From RHLJ01 sp965222205 (GTDB taxonomy: Bacteria; Bacteroidota; Rhodothermia; Balneolales; Balneolaceae): DNA of 64,000 bases. Positions within the stretch are counted from its first letter, which is position 1, and each line of letters starts with the position of its first letter. The position numbers were made by a program, and so were the translations under genes. The DNA lies in contig OZ244932.1 in assembly GCA_965222205.1 (NCBI GenBank), positions 3,534,001-3,598,000 of the forward strand, in the 5' to 3' direction. The notes below the pieces were generated by a model that saw nothing but the letters and a program-made list of their open reading frames with translations, was not told where the DNA came from and ran no database searches. Positions 51,423-58,758 of this stretch are shown here, piece after piece.

Positions 51423-52006
51423 CCCATTCTCACCAGTTGGCTTTCTATTTTAGGTTGATTTGAGGGAGTACTTTTGTAGTAATCAAGAGGATTTCCATGA
51501 TCAACAAATTGAGACCTCCCACCAAAATATGTGGATAAAGATTTTACTCGATCAGCCAAATCCTGATCCTCCTCAGGAATAGTTAAAGGCATTTTGGGAT
51601 AGAGAAGACGATTGTACCAGTCTTGTATCCCACCTTTAAGAACGAGAGGATTTTCGAAACCTTTCCCTTTTAAAACGGAGAAAGCAAAACTGGGAAGAGA
51701 ATCAGTTTCGGCATAAACAATAAGTTGAGCTTCAGTTTCAGGATTGAAATCAGATAATTCCTCTATTGGAATATGCTTTGAAGTAGGGATTCTAAATTGA
51801 TTGTAGTCGGCTAAACTTCTTAGATCTATGAGCAGGAAGTTATCCCTGTTTTTAATCCGCTCAGCCAGTTCAAGTACCGAAATATATTTGGGTTCTCTAC
51901 CATCTTTTAAGGAAGGCATATCACCAGAAAATACAGATACTACCATCGCAGAAACAGAAAGCGAGAAAGCAACTACGGCCAGTTTATGATTGATACTCAA
52001 CTTCAT
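51416..52006 (-). CDS. Membrane-anchored rhodanese-like domain lacking the catalytic cysteine
   Basis: 196 residues. An N-terminal hydrophobic segment (AVVAFSLSVSAMVVSVF) anchors or exports the protein. The rhodanese domain (about 38-140) has LLIDLRSLADYNQFRIPTS (in part), KHIPIEEL and a C-terminal VLKGGIQDWYN. The active loop, which should read Cys-x5-Arg, is IVYAETDSLPS: alanine replaces cysteine, so sulfur transfer is unlikely. A binding or scaffold role in the sulfur operon is inferred. It overlaps both neighbours. Confidence 0.87.
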   Translation of the reverse strand: MKLSINHKLAVVAFSLSVSAMVVSVFSGDMPSLKDGREPKYISVLELAERIKNRDNFLLIDLRSLADYNQFRIPTSKHIPIEELSDFNPETEAQLIVYAETDSLPSFAFSVLKGKGFENPLVLKGGIQDWYNRLLYPKMPLTIPEEDQDLADRVKSLSTYFGGRSQFVDHGNPLDYYKSTPSNQPKIESQLVRMGC

Positions 52007-52599
52007 TCCTGGCTCTTTGAAGCAATTCTTGTTTCAATTTTCTCAGAGGCCCAAAATCCTGCTAAAGCTACTGTCATCAAAATAAAGACCATCACTCCGG
52101 AAGGTATATTGAAGTAATCTACAAAGGTGAGTTCACCCATAGGTGTGGCATTGTAGAAGCCTTCCAGAAGAGGGTAGAGCTCACCGAAAACTAAAATTCC
52201 GGACAACATACCAAGAACGTTCATCCAGCCGTCCAGACTACCAGTAGCTCCGGCTACACAGGAAGTGCCGGGACAGTAGCCTCCTACAATGAATCCAACT
52301 CCAAAAACCAATCCGCCAATAATTTGAGGAGCAACAAAAGTCGGGGTCAGGTATACCAATTCAAGGTTTAACCATCCAAATTGATTGAACCAAAATAACC
52401 CGATCATAGCTGTTATGATAGCTGTAAACATCATTTTGAAAACAGTCATATCAGTACCATAGAATTGTGCTGCTAGTTTTTTTGCACTTCCTAGTCCGGC
52501 TCTCTCGAGAAAAAAACCAAAGGCAATGCCAATAAATAGCGCAAAAATCAGACTGGCTTCTTCGCCTATCCATCCGTTAATGAAAAAGGGTCCGTTCAT
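52003..52599 (-). CDS. YeeE/YedE-family sulfur transporter, second half
   Basis: I place the start at 52599 (MNGPFFING), which overlaps the previous stop by 4 bp; a start further upstream at 52719 would run inside the other half-gene. 198 residues with about five transmembrane helices and the conserved cysteine motif GGYCPGTSCVAGATGSLDG. YeeE/YedE proteins import thiosulfate or related sulfur species using such cysteines. The protein pairs with the first half encoded directly upstream, as in split PmpA/PmpB-type systems. Confidence 0.9.
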   Translation of the reverse strand: MNGPFFINGWIGEEASLIFALFIGIAFGFFLERAGLGSAKKLAAQFYGTDMTVFKMMFTAIITAMIGLFWFNQFGWLNLELVYLTPTFVAPQIIGGLVFGVGFIVGGYCPGTSCVAGATGSLDGWMNVLGMLSGILVFGELYPLLEGFYNATPMGELTFVDYFNIPSGVMVFILMTVALAGFWASEKIETRIASKSQE

Positions 52600-53126
52600 A
52601 TCCACAACCTCCGAACAAACCAGGCAGTTGCATAAGCCCCGGCGAATAGTGAAATCATAAATAACCAGCTGCCCACATTCATAAGAGCGCCTCCCGTTAA
52701 TGCCTGACCGCTGGTACATCCTCTTGCGAGCTTAGTACCAAAGGCCATAACTACCCCGCCAATAAAAGCATATTGAAATCTTCTGTTGGTTGAAATGCCG
52801 GCGCCCTTCTCAATTTTAATTCTGGTTCTCCCGGCAAAGAGTCCGGACAGAAAGCCGCCAATCAAAACTCCGATTACTTCAAAAACCAGCCAGTCTTTAA
52901 GCGGGCTTACAGTTCCATCTCCCAAATAGCCCTGATAGAAATCATTAGCCATTGTTGTGCGTGGTGAGATTACATTTGCAGTAGTCGCAACAACCGATGT
53001 CATAGCTCCGGAAGCTCCAATTCCTCTCCCCATTACTAAAAAGGTGAGTAATAAAACTAATCCAAGTCCAATTCCCGAGATGTATGGGTTCCAGTAAGCT
53101 TCAGCTTTCTTTGGGAAAATCGTCAT
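52596..53126 (-). CDS. YeeE/YedE-family sulfur transporter, first half
   Basis: 176 residues with about four to five transmembrane helices. It has the conserved motif GTKLARGCTSGQALTGGALM (in part) with its transport cysteine. It shares one base with the upstream sulfurtransferase stop and 4 bp with the downstream half. Together the two halves equal a full-length YeeE transporter of about 370 residues. Confidence 0.9.
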   Translation of the reverse strand: MTIFPKKAEAYWNPYISGIGLGLVLLLTFLVMGRGIGASGAMTSVVATTANVISPRTTMANDFYQGYLGDGTVSPLKDWLVFEVIGVLIGGFLSGLFAGRTRIKIEKGAGISTNRRFQYAFIGGVVMAFGTKLARGCTSGQALTGGALMNVGSWLFMISLFAGAYATAWFVRRLWI

Positions 53127-54022
53127 CAGTTTACCTCGAGTGGATTATTACCATCGTTACCCCAGGCATGCATCGATCCATCAAATAACCGGGCTTTATA
53201 GCCAAGAATTTTAGTGGCGAAGTAAACCAGCGTAGCTTGCTGACCGATATGGCAATACACGACTATGGAAGTTTCTTTATGGAGACCTTGTTCATCAAAG
53301 ATGGTTTGAAGCTCTTCTTTGGTTTTAAGTATATAGGATCCATTTGGACCTTCATTGACTATTGATGCATAAGGAATTGTTTTTGCCCCTGGTATATGCC
53401 CTTTAGAACCCATTGATTCCTGAACTCCTTCATAGAAAACCGAAGCTCTGGCATCTACAATATTCAGATTTTCATTATTCAGGTTCTTTTTTACAAAGCT
53501 AATAGAAGCCACAAAATCCGGATCAGGTTTTAGGGTAATTGAACCTTTTGAAACTTCCGGAATTTCTGAGGTTAGTGTTCCGCCTTCATGTTCCCAAAGA
53601 GGAAGGCCTCCATCAAGAAGAAAAGTATTATCTCCAAGCCCGAGATAATCCAGCGTAAAATAGAGTCGGGTAGTAGGAGATACCCAGTTGGTTCCTACAT
53701 AAATGATAATGGTGTTTCCGTCATCAACTCCTATTGATTCAAGGAATGCTTTCAGGTTTTCTACTGGTGGCAGATCATAGACCTGAGTTTCATCGTCAGA
53801 ACTGAAGGTGTAATCACCTCTTCCGATAAGGTGAGCACCTGGGATGTGCCTTTCATTGTATTCGTCTTCAGGACCTACATGAAGGAGGACGATATCATCC
53901 CGGTCAAGGTTTTCCTGAAGCCATTCTACGGATTTGAAAGGGGTAGTTTGGGCATCCGAAGCTAAATGAAAAGTGGAGATAAAAAGAAATACTGAAATAA
54001 GTGTTTTCATAAGTTTGTCCAT
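53126..54022 (-). CDS. Exported double-rhodanese sulfurtransferase
   Basis: 298 residues: signal peptide (VFLFISTFHLASDAQ) and two rhodanese domains (about 28-145 and 160-295). The first is a structural domain (VLLHVGPEDEYNERHIPGA in part). The second carries the active cysteine in IVVYCHIGQQATLVY (about 255). Typical of thiosulfate or 3-mercaptopyruvate sulfurtransferases; the CHIGQQA loop differs from both CRKGVT and CGSGVT, so the donor is uncertain. Periplasmic, first gene of the sulfur operon, probably delivering sulfur to the YeeE transporter (inference). Confidence 0.9.
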   Translation of the reverse strand: MDKLMKTLISVFLFISTFHLASDAQTTPFKSVEWLQENLDRDDIVLLHVGPEDEYNERHIPGAHLIGRGDYTFSSDDETQVYDLPPVENLKAFLESIGVDDGNTIIIYVGTNWVSPTTRLYFTLDYLGLGDNTFLLDGGLPLWEHEGGTLTSEIPEVSKGSITLKPDPDFVASISFVKKNLNNENLNIVDARASVFYEGVQESMGSKGHIPGAKTIPYASIVNEGPNGSYILKTKEELQTIFDEQGLHKETSIVVYCHIGQQATLVYFATKILGYKARLFDGSMHAWGNDGNNPLEVN

Positions 54023-54092
54023 TGGTTTTGAACAAATTACGAGTGCACTTAATAAGTGTTATAGCCAATAAAACGACAGATCCGGCCAGATA

Positions 54093-55058
54093 TTAACTTC
54101 TGCTTTCAGATATAGATGAGCCGTATCTCTTTTTCCATAAGCGTTGCAATTGCCTTGAAGCAGAAAATCCACACATTTCTGAAATGGCTTCAATTGTGTA
54201 ATTAGGGTTATTAATTAACTCCTTTGCCAGCTCAAGTTTCATGCTGTTTTTGAAATCGGTTACGGTGTTTCCAGTAGCTTTTTTAAATTCTCTGGTTAGA
54301 TTTCTAACGCTTGTATTACCGATTTTGGCCAGTTCATCTAAAGAGAAATTTTGAGAAGGGTTTGAGATTATATGATTCTGTACTTTATGAACCAGAGGAT
54401 TAAAATGGGTGTGGTAATCTAAATAGATAGAGTTTTGACTTGTTGCTCCTTGCCTCCTTAAATAAACGACCATTTCTCTGGCAACTTTTGTAGAAACGAT
54501 AGGACCCTGTTCTTCCTCAATAATAGAAAGTGACATATCAATTCCGGAGGTCATACCTGCGCTGGTATAAATTCTTTGATCCTTTTCAAACAACTTGTCA
54601 GCCTCTACTTTAACATCAGGATAATGGGATTTCAGGTAATCAATACACTTCCAGTGGGTAGTACATCTTTTTCCATTAAGTAAACCCATGTTGGCAAGAA
54701 TAACAGAACCTGTACAAATAGTAGCTAACCGAATTCCATTTTGATATTGTTTCTGAACCCAATCTGATATCGTAGAAACTTCCTGATCGATTTCCCTTCT
54801 GCCTAGTTTTTTGAAGTCAGTACCAGGAATTATTAAAAAATCTCCTTCTTGTAGATTTAAATCTTTTGGTTGTTTCAGGTTTGAAAGAGTAAGTCCTTGC
54901 TCTGAGACGACTTCTTTTGTTAACCCAATAAATTCTAAATTATATTTGATCGTACCAAGATCATTGGCTTCATAAAAAGTTTGTACTGAACCAGCCATAT
55001 CCAGTAAGTGAATGCCGGGAAAAAGTAAAAAGGAAATGGTTTTAGATCTCATGCTCAA
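54093..55058 (-). CDS. GlxA-type AraC-family regulator with DJ-1/PfpI domain
   Basis: 321 residues. The N-terminal DJ-1/PfpI-like domain (about 5-185) has ISFLLFPGIHLLDMAG, DFLIIPGTDF and the elbow ICTGSVILANMGLL. The C-terminal AraC DNA-binding region (about 215-318) has two helix-turn-helix units (LDELAKIGNTSVRNLTREF in part, AISEMCGFSASRQLQRLWKK in part). It lies just upstream of, and in the same direction as, the sulfur operon (71 bp gap) and may control it; that link is positional only. Confidence 0.88.
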   Translation of the reverse strand: MSMRSKTISFLLFPGIHLLDMAGSVQTFYEANDLGTIKYNLEFIGLTKEVVSEQGLTLSNLKQPKDLNLQEGDFLIIPGTDFKKLGRREIDQEVSTISDWVQKQYQNGIRLATICTGSVILANMGLLNGKRCTTHWKCIDYLKSHYPDVKVEADKLFEKDQRIYTSAGMTSGIDMSLSIIEEEQGPIVSTKVAREMVVYLRRQGATSQNSIYLDYHTHFNPLVHKVQNHIISNPSQNFSLDELAKIGNTSVRNLTREFKKATGNTVTDFKNSMKLELAKELINNPNYTIEAISEMCGFSASRQLQRLWKKRYGSSISESRS

Positions 55059-55181
55059 ATATGCTAAAAATATCTTTTAAGTAAAGTCTCGGCCTGACTT
55101 ATAAAATGCCTATCGAATGAATTAGCGTGAACCAAAGCAGGGTCAAGGCTGCAAATCCTTTTAGATCTCATCCATCCGATA

Positions 55182-55286
55182 GATTGCCCGTATGATGGAC
55201 GCGGTGGAGTAGGAAAGTAGTTCGTGTCTACTCGAAGCGGGCGGACGGGCTTAAGCCGTCAGGCCGGGATCAAGCCTTCAAAAGAA
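55182..55286. repeat. 105-bp structured dispersed repeat, copy B
   Basis: Second copy of the element at 49608-49712. Inner arms TGGAGTA / TACTC and GCCCGT / ACGGGC are kept; GCCCG/CGGGC pairs perfectly here where copy A has a mismatch. The right end overlaps the last codons and stop of the fructosamine kinase gene. Confidence 0.72.
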
Positions 55287-56129
55287 CCTCTTCAAAAGAG
55301 CTTCAGCCTGACTTACATAATGACCGCCGAATAAGTTAGCGTGAACCAAAACAGGATAGAGATTGCAGAGTTTAGATCGCTCTTCGAAACCTTTTTGTAA
55401 AGGATATTCTTCGTTGTAGCCTTGATAAAACTGGTTATCAAATCCTCCAAAAAGCTGAGTCATTGCTAAATCCATTTCACGGTGACCAAAATAGACCGCC
55501 GGATCATAGATACAGGCGCTTCCATCCGTGGTGAACATATAATTCCCACCCCATAGGTCTCCATGGAGCAATGCAGGCGGTTCGTCAGGGAAAATGACGT
55601 ACGTGTAGTTCATCACCCGATCGAAAATCTGCGCAAACTTTGAAGCTAGCTTACCCGAATCAATAGCCATTTTAACCTGAGGTTCAAGTCTTTCTCTGAC
55701 AAAGAATTCAAGCCAGTCTGCATGATATTTATTCTGTTGAGGAAGACGTCCAATGTAGTTGTAGTGATCTAAGCCAAAGAGCTCATTCGTTTTCTTGTGA
55801 AGTTTTGCAAGCTGTACTCCAAAATCAAAGGATGAACCTGAATTCGATTCCTCAACAAATTCCAATAATAGGAAATCATCTCCTATTAGAAATACCTCAG
55901 GAATAATTAAATCAGTAAGTGCTAAGTCAAGTAAACCGAGTCCTTTGGCCTCTGCTTTAAACATATTTCCCGGAGCTGAAGTATTCCACTTGAGAAAGAA
56001 TCGATCTCCTGAATCAGTCTCAATTTTTGCAGCTTGATTTATATCCCCGCCGTGAAGAAGTTTTCCAGAAGTTAGCTTTATATTAAGCTCAGATTGAATA
56101 TTTATTTTTATTGCTTCTGGTACCATCAA
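55278..56129 (-). CDS. Fructosamine kinase family protein
   Basis: 283 residues, protein-kinase-like fold. FFLKWNTSAPG (ATP-binding lysine), ALLHGDLWGGNYMF (catalytic loop HGDLWxGN) and ACIYDPAVYFGHREMDLAM (in part; metal-binding Asp) are classic. It phosphorylates ketosamines on glycated proteins or small molecules, starting their repair. The last codons (LLKRFF and stop) lie in a dispersed repeat, so the natural C-terminus may have been altered by its insertion. Confidence 0.92.
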   Translation of the reverse strand: MMVPEAIKINIQSELNIKLTSGKLLHGGDINQAAKIETDSGDRFFLKWNTSAPGNMFKAEAKGLGLLDLALTDLIIPEVFLIGDDFLLLEFVEESNSGSSFDFGVQLAKLHKKTNELFGLDHYNYIGRLPQQNKYHADWLEFFVRERLEPQVKMAIDSGKLASKFAQIFDRVMNYTYVIFPDEPPALLHGDLWGGNYMFTTDGSACIYDPAVYFGHREMDLAMTQLFGGFDNQFYQGYNEEYPLQKGFEERSKLCNLYPVLVHANLFGGHYVSQAEALLKRFF

Positions 56130-56135
56130 AAGAAT

Positions 56136-56209
56136 AGTTGAATTACGAATTAGGAATAATTTCTATATAATTATTCCTAATTCTCATATTCCTAATTTAG
56201 AATTCAACT
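56136..56209. repeat. Nested AT-rich inverted repeats
   Basis: Perfect 15-bp arms GAATTAGGAATAATT (56147-56161) and AATTATTCCTAATTC (56169-56183) with a 7-base loop, enclosed by outer arms AGTTGAATT (56136-56144) and AATTCAACT (56201-56209). It lies between the fabF stop and the fructosamine kinase start; it may terminate fabF transcription. Confidence 0.75.
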
Positions 56210-56210
56210 G

Positions 56211-57449
56211 TTAAACCTTTCCAAATACAACAATTGCGTTGTGACCACCAAATCCGAAAGTGTTACTCATGGCATAATTAACCTCAGACTCAACGGCTTC
56301 GTTAATAACGATATCTAATCCTTCAGCTTCAGGATCAAGATTCTCTACATTAATGGTTGGCGGGATGATTCCTTCCTGAATAGCTTTAATGCTTGCGATT
56401 CCCTCTGCGGCTCCGGCTGCTCCCAACAGATGACCGGTCATCGATTTAGTAGAACTTATTTTTGGTGTAGCTCGACTATCTCCAATTACAGATTTAATCG
56501 CTTTTAACTCACTCACATCACCAACAGGAGTGGAAGTCGCGTGCGCATTAATGTAACCAATATCAGAGATAGTCAGTCCGGCCTCTTCAAGAGCAAGATT
56601 CATTGCTGTTTTTGCACCCAACCCTTCCGGATGAGTTGCAGAAAGGTGATAAGCGTCAGCAGTACTGGATGCTCCAAGTACTTCTGCAATAATATTTGCC
56701 CCTCGTGCAACGGCATGATCATAATCCTCAAGAACGAGTGCACCTGAACCTTCACCCATCACAAACCCATCTCTTTCTGTATCAAAAGGACGGGAAGCTG
56801 AAGCCGGGTCATCATTACGTTGCGATAATGCTTTCATAGTTGAGAACCCACCCATTGCCGCGTAGGTAATTGACGCTTCCGATCCTCCGGAAATAATTAC
56901 ATCAGCTTTGCCCAAACGGATGTAATTGAAAGCATCCATGATGGCAGAATTTGAAGTGGCGCAGGCAGAAATCACCGTTTGGTTGATGCCCATTAATCCA
57001 TGTTTAATGGAGATAATCCCGGAGGCCATATTCGGAATGGTTTTCACAATGAAATAAGGATTAAATCTTGGAGTACCGTTTCCTCGCGCAAATTCCATTA
57101 CTTCTTTTTCGAAAGAGTCAAAACCACCAACTCCGGTTCCCCAAATTACCCCAACCCGGTGTCTGTCCATATTATCAAAGTCGAGTCCGGACTGGTCAAT
57201 GGCTTGTTGAGTAGAGCATAACGCGTAGACCACGTAAGGATCATTTTTGCGAATCTCATTTCGTTCCAGATAAATGGATGGGTCAAAATCCTTGAGTTCA
57301 CAAGCGAATTGTGTTTTATAATGTTCAGGATTCCACTTTGTGATAGGACCCGCTCCACTTTTTCCTTTTTTAAGTGACTCCCAAAACTCGTCTACAGTAT
57401 TTCCTAAGGGTGTAACGGCTCCAAGTCCGGTGATTACTACTCGTTTCAT
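56211..57449 (-). CDS. fabF: Beta-ketoacyl-ACP synthase II
   Basis: 412 residues, thiolase fold. Nucleophile Cys163 in VISACATSNSAI, catalytic histidines in NAHATSTPVGD (about 302) and KSMTGHLLGAAGA (about 338), and the C-terminal NTFGFGGHNAIVVF. Condenses malonyl-ACP with acyl-ACP in fatty acid elongation. It sits 20 bp downstream of a TetR regulator, not in a fab cluster, so it may be a regulated second copy or belong to a dedicated lipid pathway (inference). Confidence 0.93.
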   Translation of the reverse strand: MKRVVITGLGAVTPLGNTVDEFWESLKKGKSGAGPITKWNPEHYKTQFACELKDFDPSIYLERNEIRKNDPYVVYALCSTQQAIDQSGLDFDNMDRHRVGVIWGTGVGGFDSFEKEVMEFARGNGTPRFNPYFIVKTIPNMASGIISIKHGLMGINQTVISACATSNSAIMDAFNYIRLGKADVIISGGSEASITYAAMGGFSTMKALSQRNDDPASASRPFDTERDGFVMGEGSGALVLEDYDHAVARGANIIAEVLGASSTADAYHLSATHPEGLGAKTAMNLALEEAGLTISDIGYINAHATSTPVGDVSELKAIKSVIGDSRATPKISSTKSMTGHLLGAAGAAEGIASIKAIQEGIIPPTINVENLDPEAEGLDIVINEAVESEVNYAMSNTFGFGGHNAIVVFGKV

Positions 57450-57469
57450 ATATACTTATTAGTAGGTAA

Positions 57470-58030
57470 TTATTTGATAATTTGATCTAAAATGGAGTTT
57501 TTAATCTCCGTAAAATCATTACTGCCGGTAATTCTGGCTAGTTGAGTTCCAGCACACATATTGGTAAGAATTTTTTTTGCCTCAATATTTGCAGGACTGC
57601 TAAAGCTAAGAAGATTTTTTTCCTTTCCCTTATCTAAAGTTTCGGCAATCCAGTGCAGTACATTTTTGGTAAACTCTGTTACCTTTTCCCGAACTCCTTC
57701 TTCCATAGAATTCCAGTCGCTGGCAAAAGAACCAATTACGCAAAGCTTACCGCTAAGCTGAATAGAAGCATAAAAGTTCAAAAACATCTTAATCTGATCT
57801 GCTTCATTTTTGGATGAAGCCTTTTCAGTAAAACGATTAAAGCTATCCGTATGGAAATCTACCACAGCTTCTGCGAGATCGGGTTTAGAGGGGTAATGGT
57901 AATGTATAGCAGCGTTTTTCACATTCAATGGTTTGGAAATATCCGCATAGCTGAATGCATTGTACCCCTTTTTCCGGATGAGTTCATCTCCAAGTAAAAC
58001 GATTGTTTCTTTTGTAGAAGCCATAATCAA
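57470..58030 (-). CDS. TetR/AcrR-family transcriptional regulator
   Basis: 186 residues. N-terminal helix-turn-helix (GYNAFSYADISKPLNVKNAA in part, IHYHYPSKPDLAEAVV). The C-terminal ligand domain has no recognised signature. Upstream of and co-directional with fabF (20 bp), and a perfect inverted repeat lies 20 bp before its start, so control of itself and fabF is likely (inference). Confidence 0.9.
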   Translation of the reverse strand: MIMASTKETIVLLGDELIRKKGYNAFSYADISKPLNVKNAAIHYHYPSKPDLAEAVVDFHTDSFNRFTEKASSKNEADQIKMFLNFYASIQLSGKLCVIGSFASDWNSMEEGVREKVTEFTKNVLHWIAETLDKGKEKNLLSFSSPANIEAKKILTNMCAGTQLARITGSNDFTEIKNSILDQIIK

Positions 58031-58050
58031 CTTATTAATTGGTAAAGAAG

Positions 58051-58072
58051 ATACTTATTAACTGATAAGTAT
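58051..58072. promoter_or_regulatory. Candidate TetR operator
   Basis: Perfect palindrome ATACTTAT-N6-ATAAGTAT, 22 bp, 20 bp upstream of the TetR start and directly after the phosphatase stop. Size and symmetry fit a TetR-family operator; a weak terminator for the upstream gene is the alternative. Confidence 0.5.
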
Positions 58073-58585
58073 TCAATCCTGAATATGGAGCTTCAATTCT
58101 TCAAGAATAGCTTGGCAACTCCGGTCCACCATTTCGAAAACATTTTCAAACCCATTTTGTCCTCCATAGTAAGGGTCTGGCACCTCTTTATTTCCAGGTT
58201 GTGGATCAAACTCTCTTAATAGTTTTACTTTATTGGTAAATTTCCCTTTTCGGTCGAGTTGATTGATGTTAGTGAGATTGGAGGAATCCATCGCCAGAAT
58301 TAGGTCAAACTCTTCCAGATCGGCATATTCAAATCTTCGGGCTATGGATGGAAGGTGTACTCCATGCTTGTTTGCAGTTTCCTGACTCCGCCGGTCGGCT
58401 CGTTCTCCGGTATGATAGGCAGCAGTGCCTGCAGAATCGATATAGAAGTAAGATTCTAAACCAGCCTCTTTCACTTTATGAATAAAGATTCCTTCACCCG
58501 TAGGGCTTCGACAAATATTGCCAAGGCAGACAAAGACTAATTTATAAGGGTTTTCTTTAGTGATTTCTCGTAAGTAGTTTTTCAT
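58073..58585 (-). CDS. Low-molecular-weight protein-tyrosine phosphatase
   Basis: 170 residues. P-loop VFVCLGNICRSP (Cys20, Arg26) and the acid loop DPYYGG (about 137) are both intact. Removes phosphate from tyrosine (or arginine) residues; often linked to exopolysaccharide control or stress. No kinase partner nearby. The same direction as TetR-fabF, separated by the palindrome. Confidence 0.92.
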   Translation of the reverse strand: MKNYLREITKENPYKLVFVCLGNICRSPTGEGIFIHKVKEAGLESYFYIDSAGTAAYHTGERADRRSQETANKHGVHLPSIARRFEYADLEEFDLILAMDSSNLTNINQLDRKGKFTNKVKLLREFDPQPGNKEVPDPYYGGQNGFENVFEMVDRSCQAILEELKLHIQD

Positions 58586-58716
58586 AAAGATTTATTTCAG
58601 ATTTAGATAAAGGTAGGGGCTTTTCATTAGTTTTTCAGGGATAGTCAGTGAGATGTTAAATTTATTATCAGAAAGTTTTTAACCGAACAAACCCTAAGCT
58701 TTTCTTTAAGAATTGC

Positions 58717-58735
58717 TATATTTGAGGCTTATAAT
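58717..58735 (+). promoter_or_regulatory. Candidate promoter of ileS
   Basis: TATATTTG at 58717-58724 fits the Bacteroidota -7 consensus TAnnTTTG, and a sigma-70-like TATAAT follows at 58730-58735, 24 bp before the ileS ATG. Only one of the two is likely used. No clear upstream -33/-35 element was seen. Confidence 0.35.
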
Positions 58736-58758
58736 GATTCGCCGGACTAAAACTTTTT

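Noticed and set aside
52600..52719. N-terminal extension of the second YeeE half
   Set aside because: Residues are not membrane-like and lie inside the first half-gene; the ATGA overlap at 52596-52599 gives a normal start.
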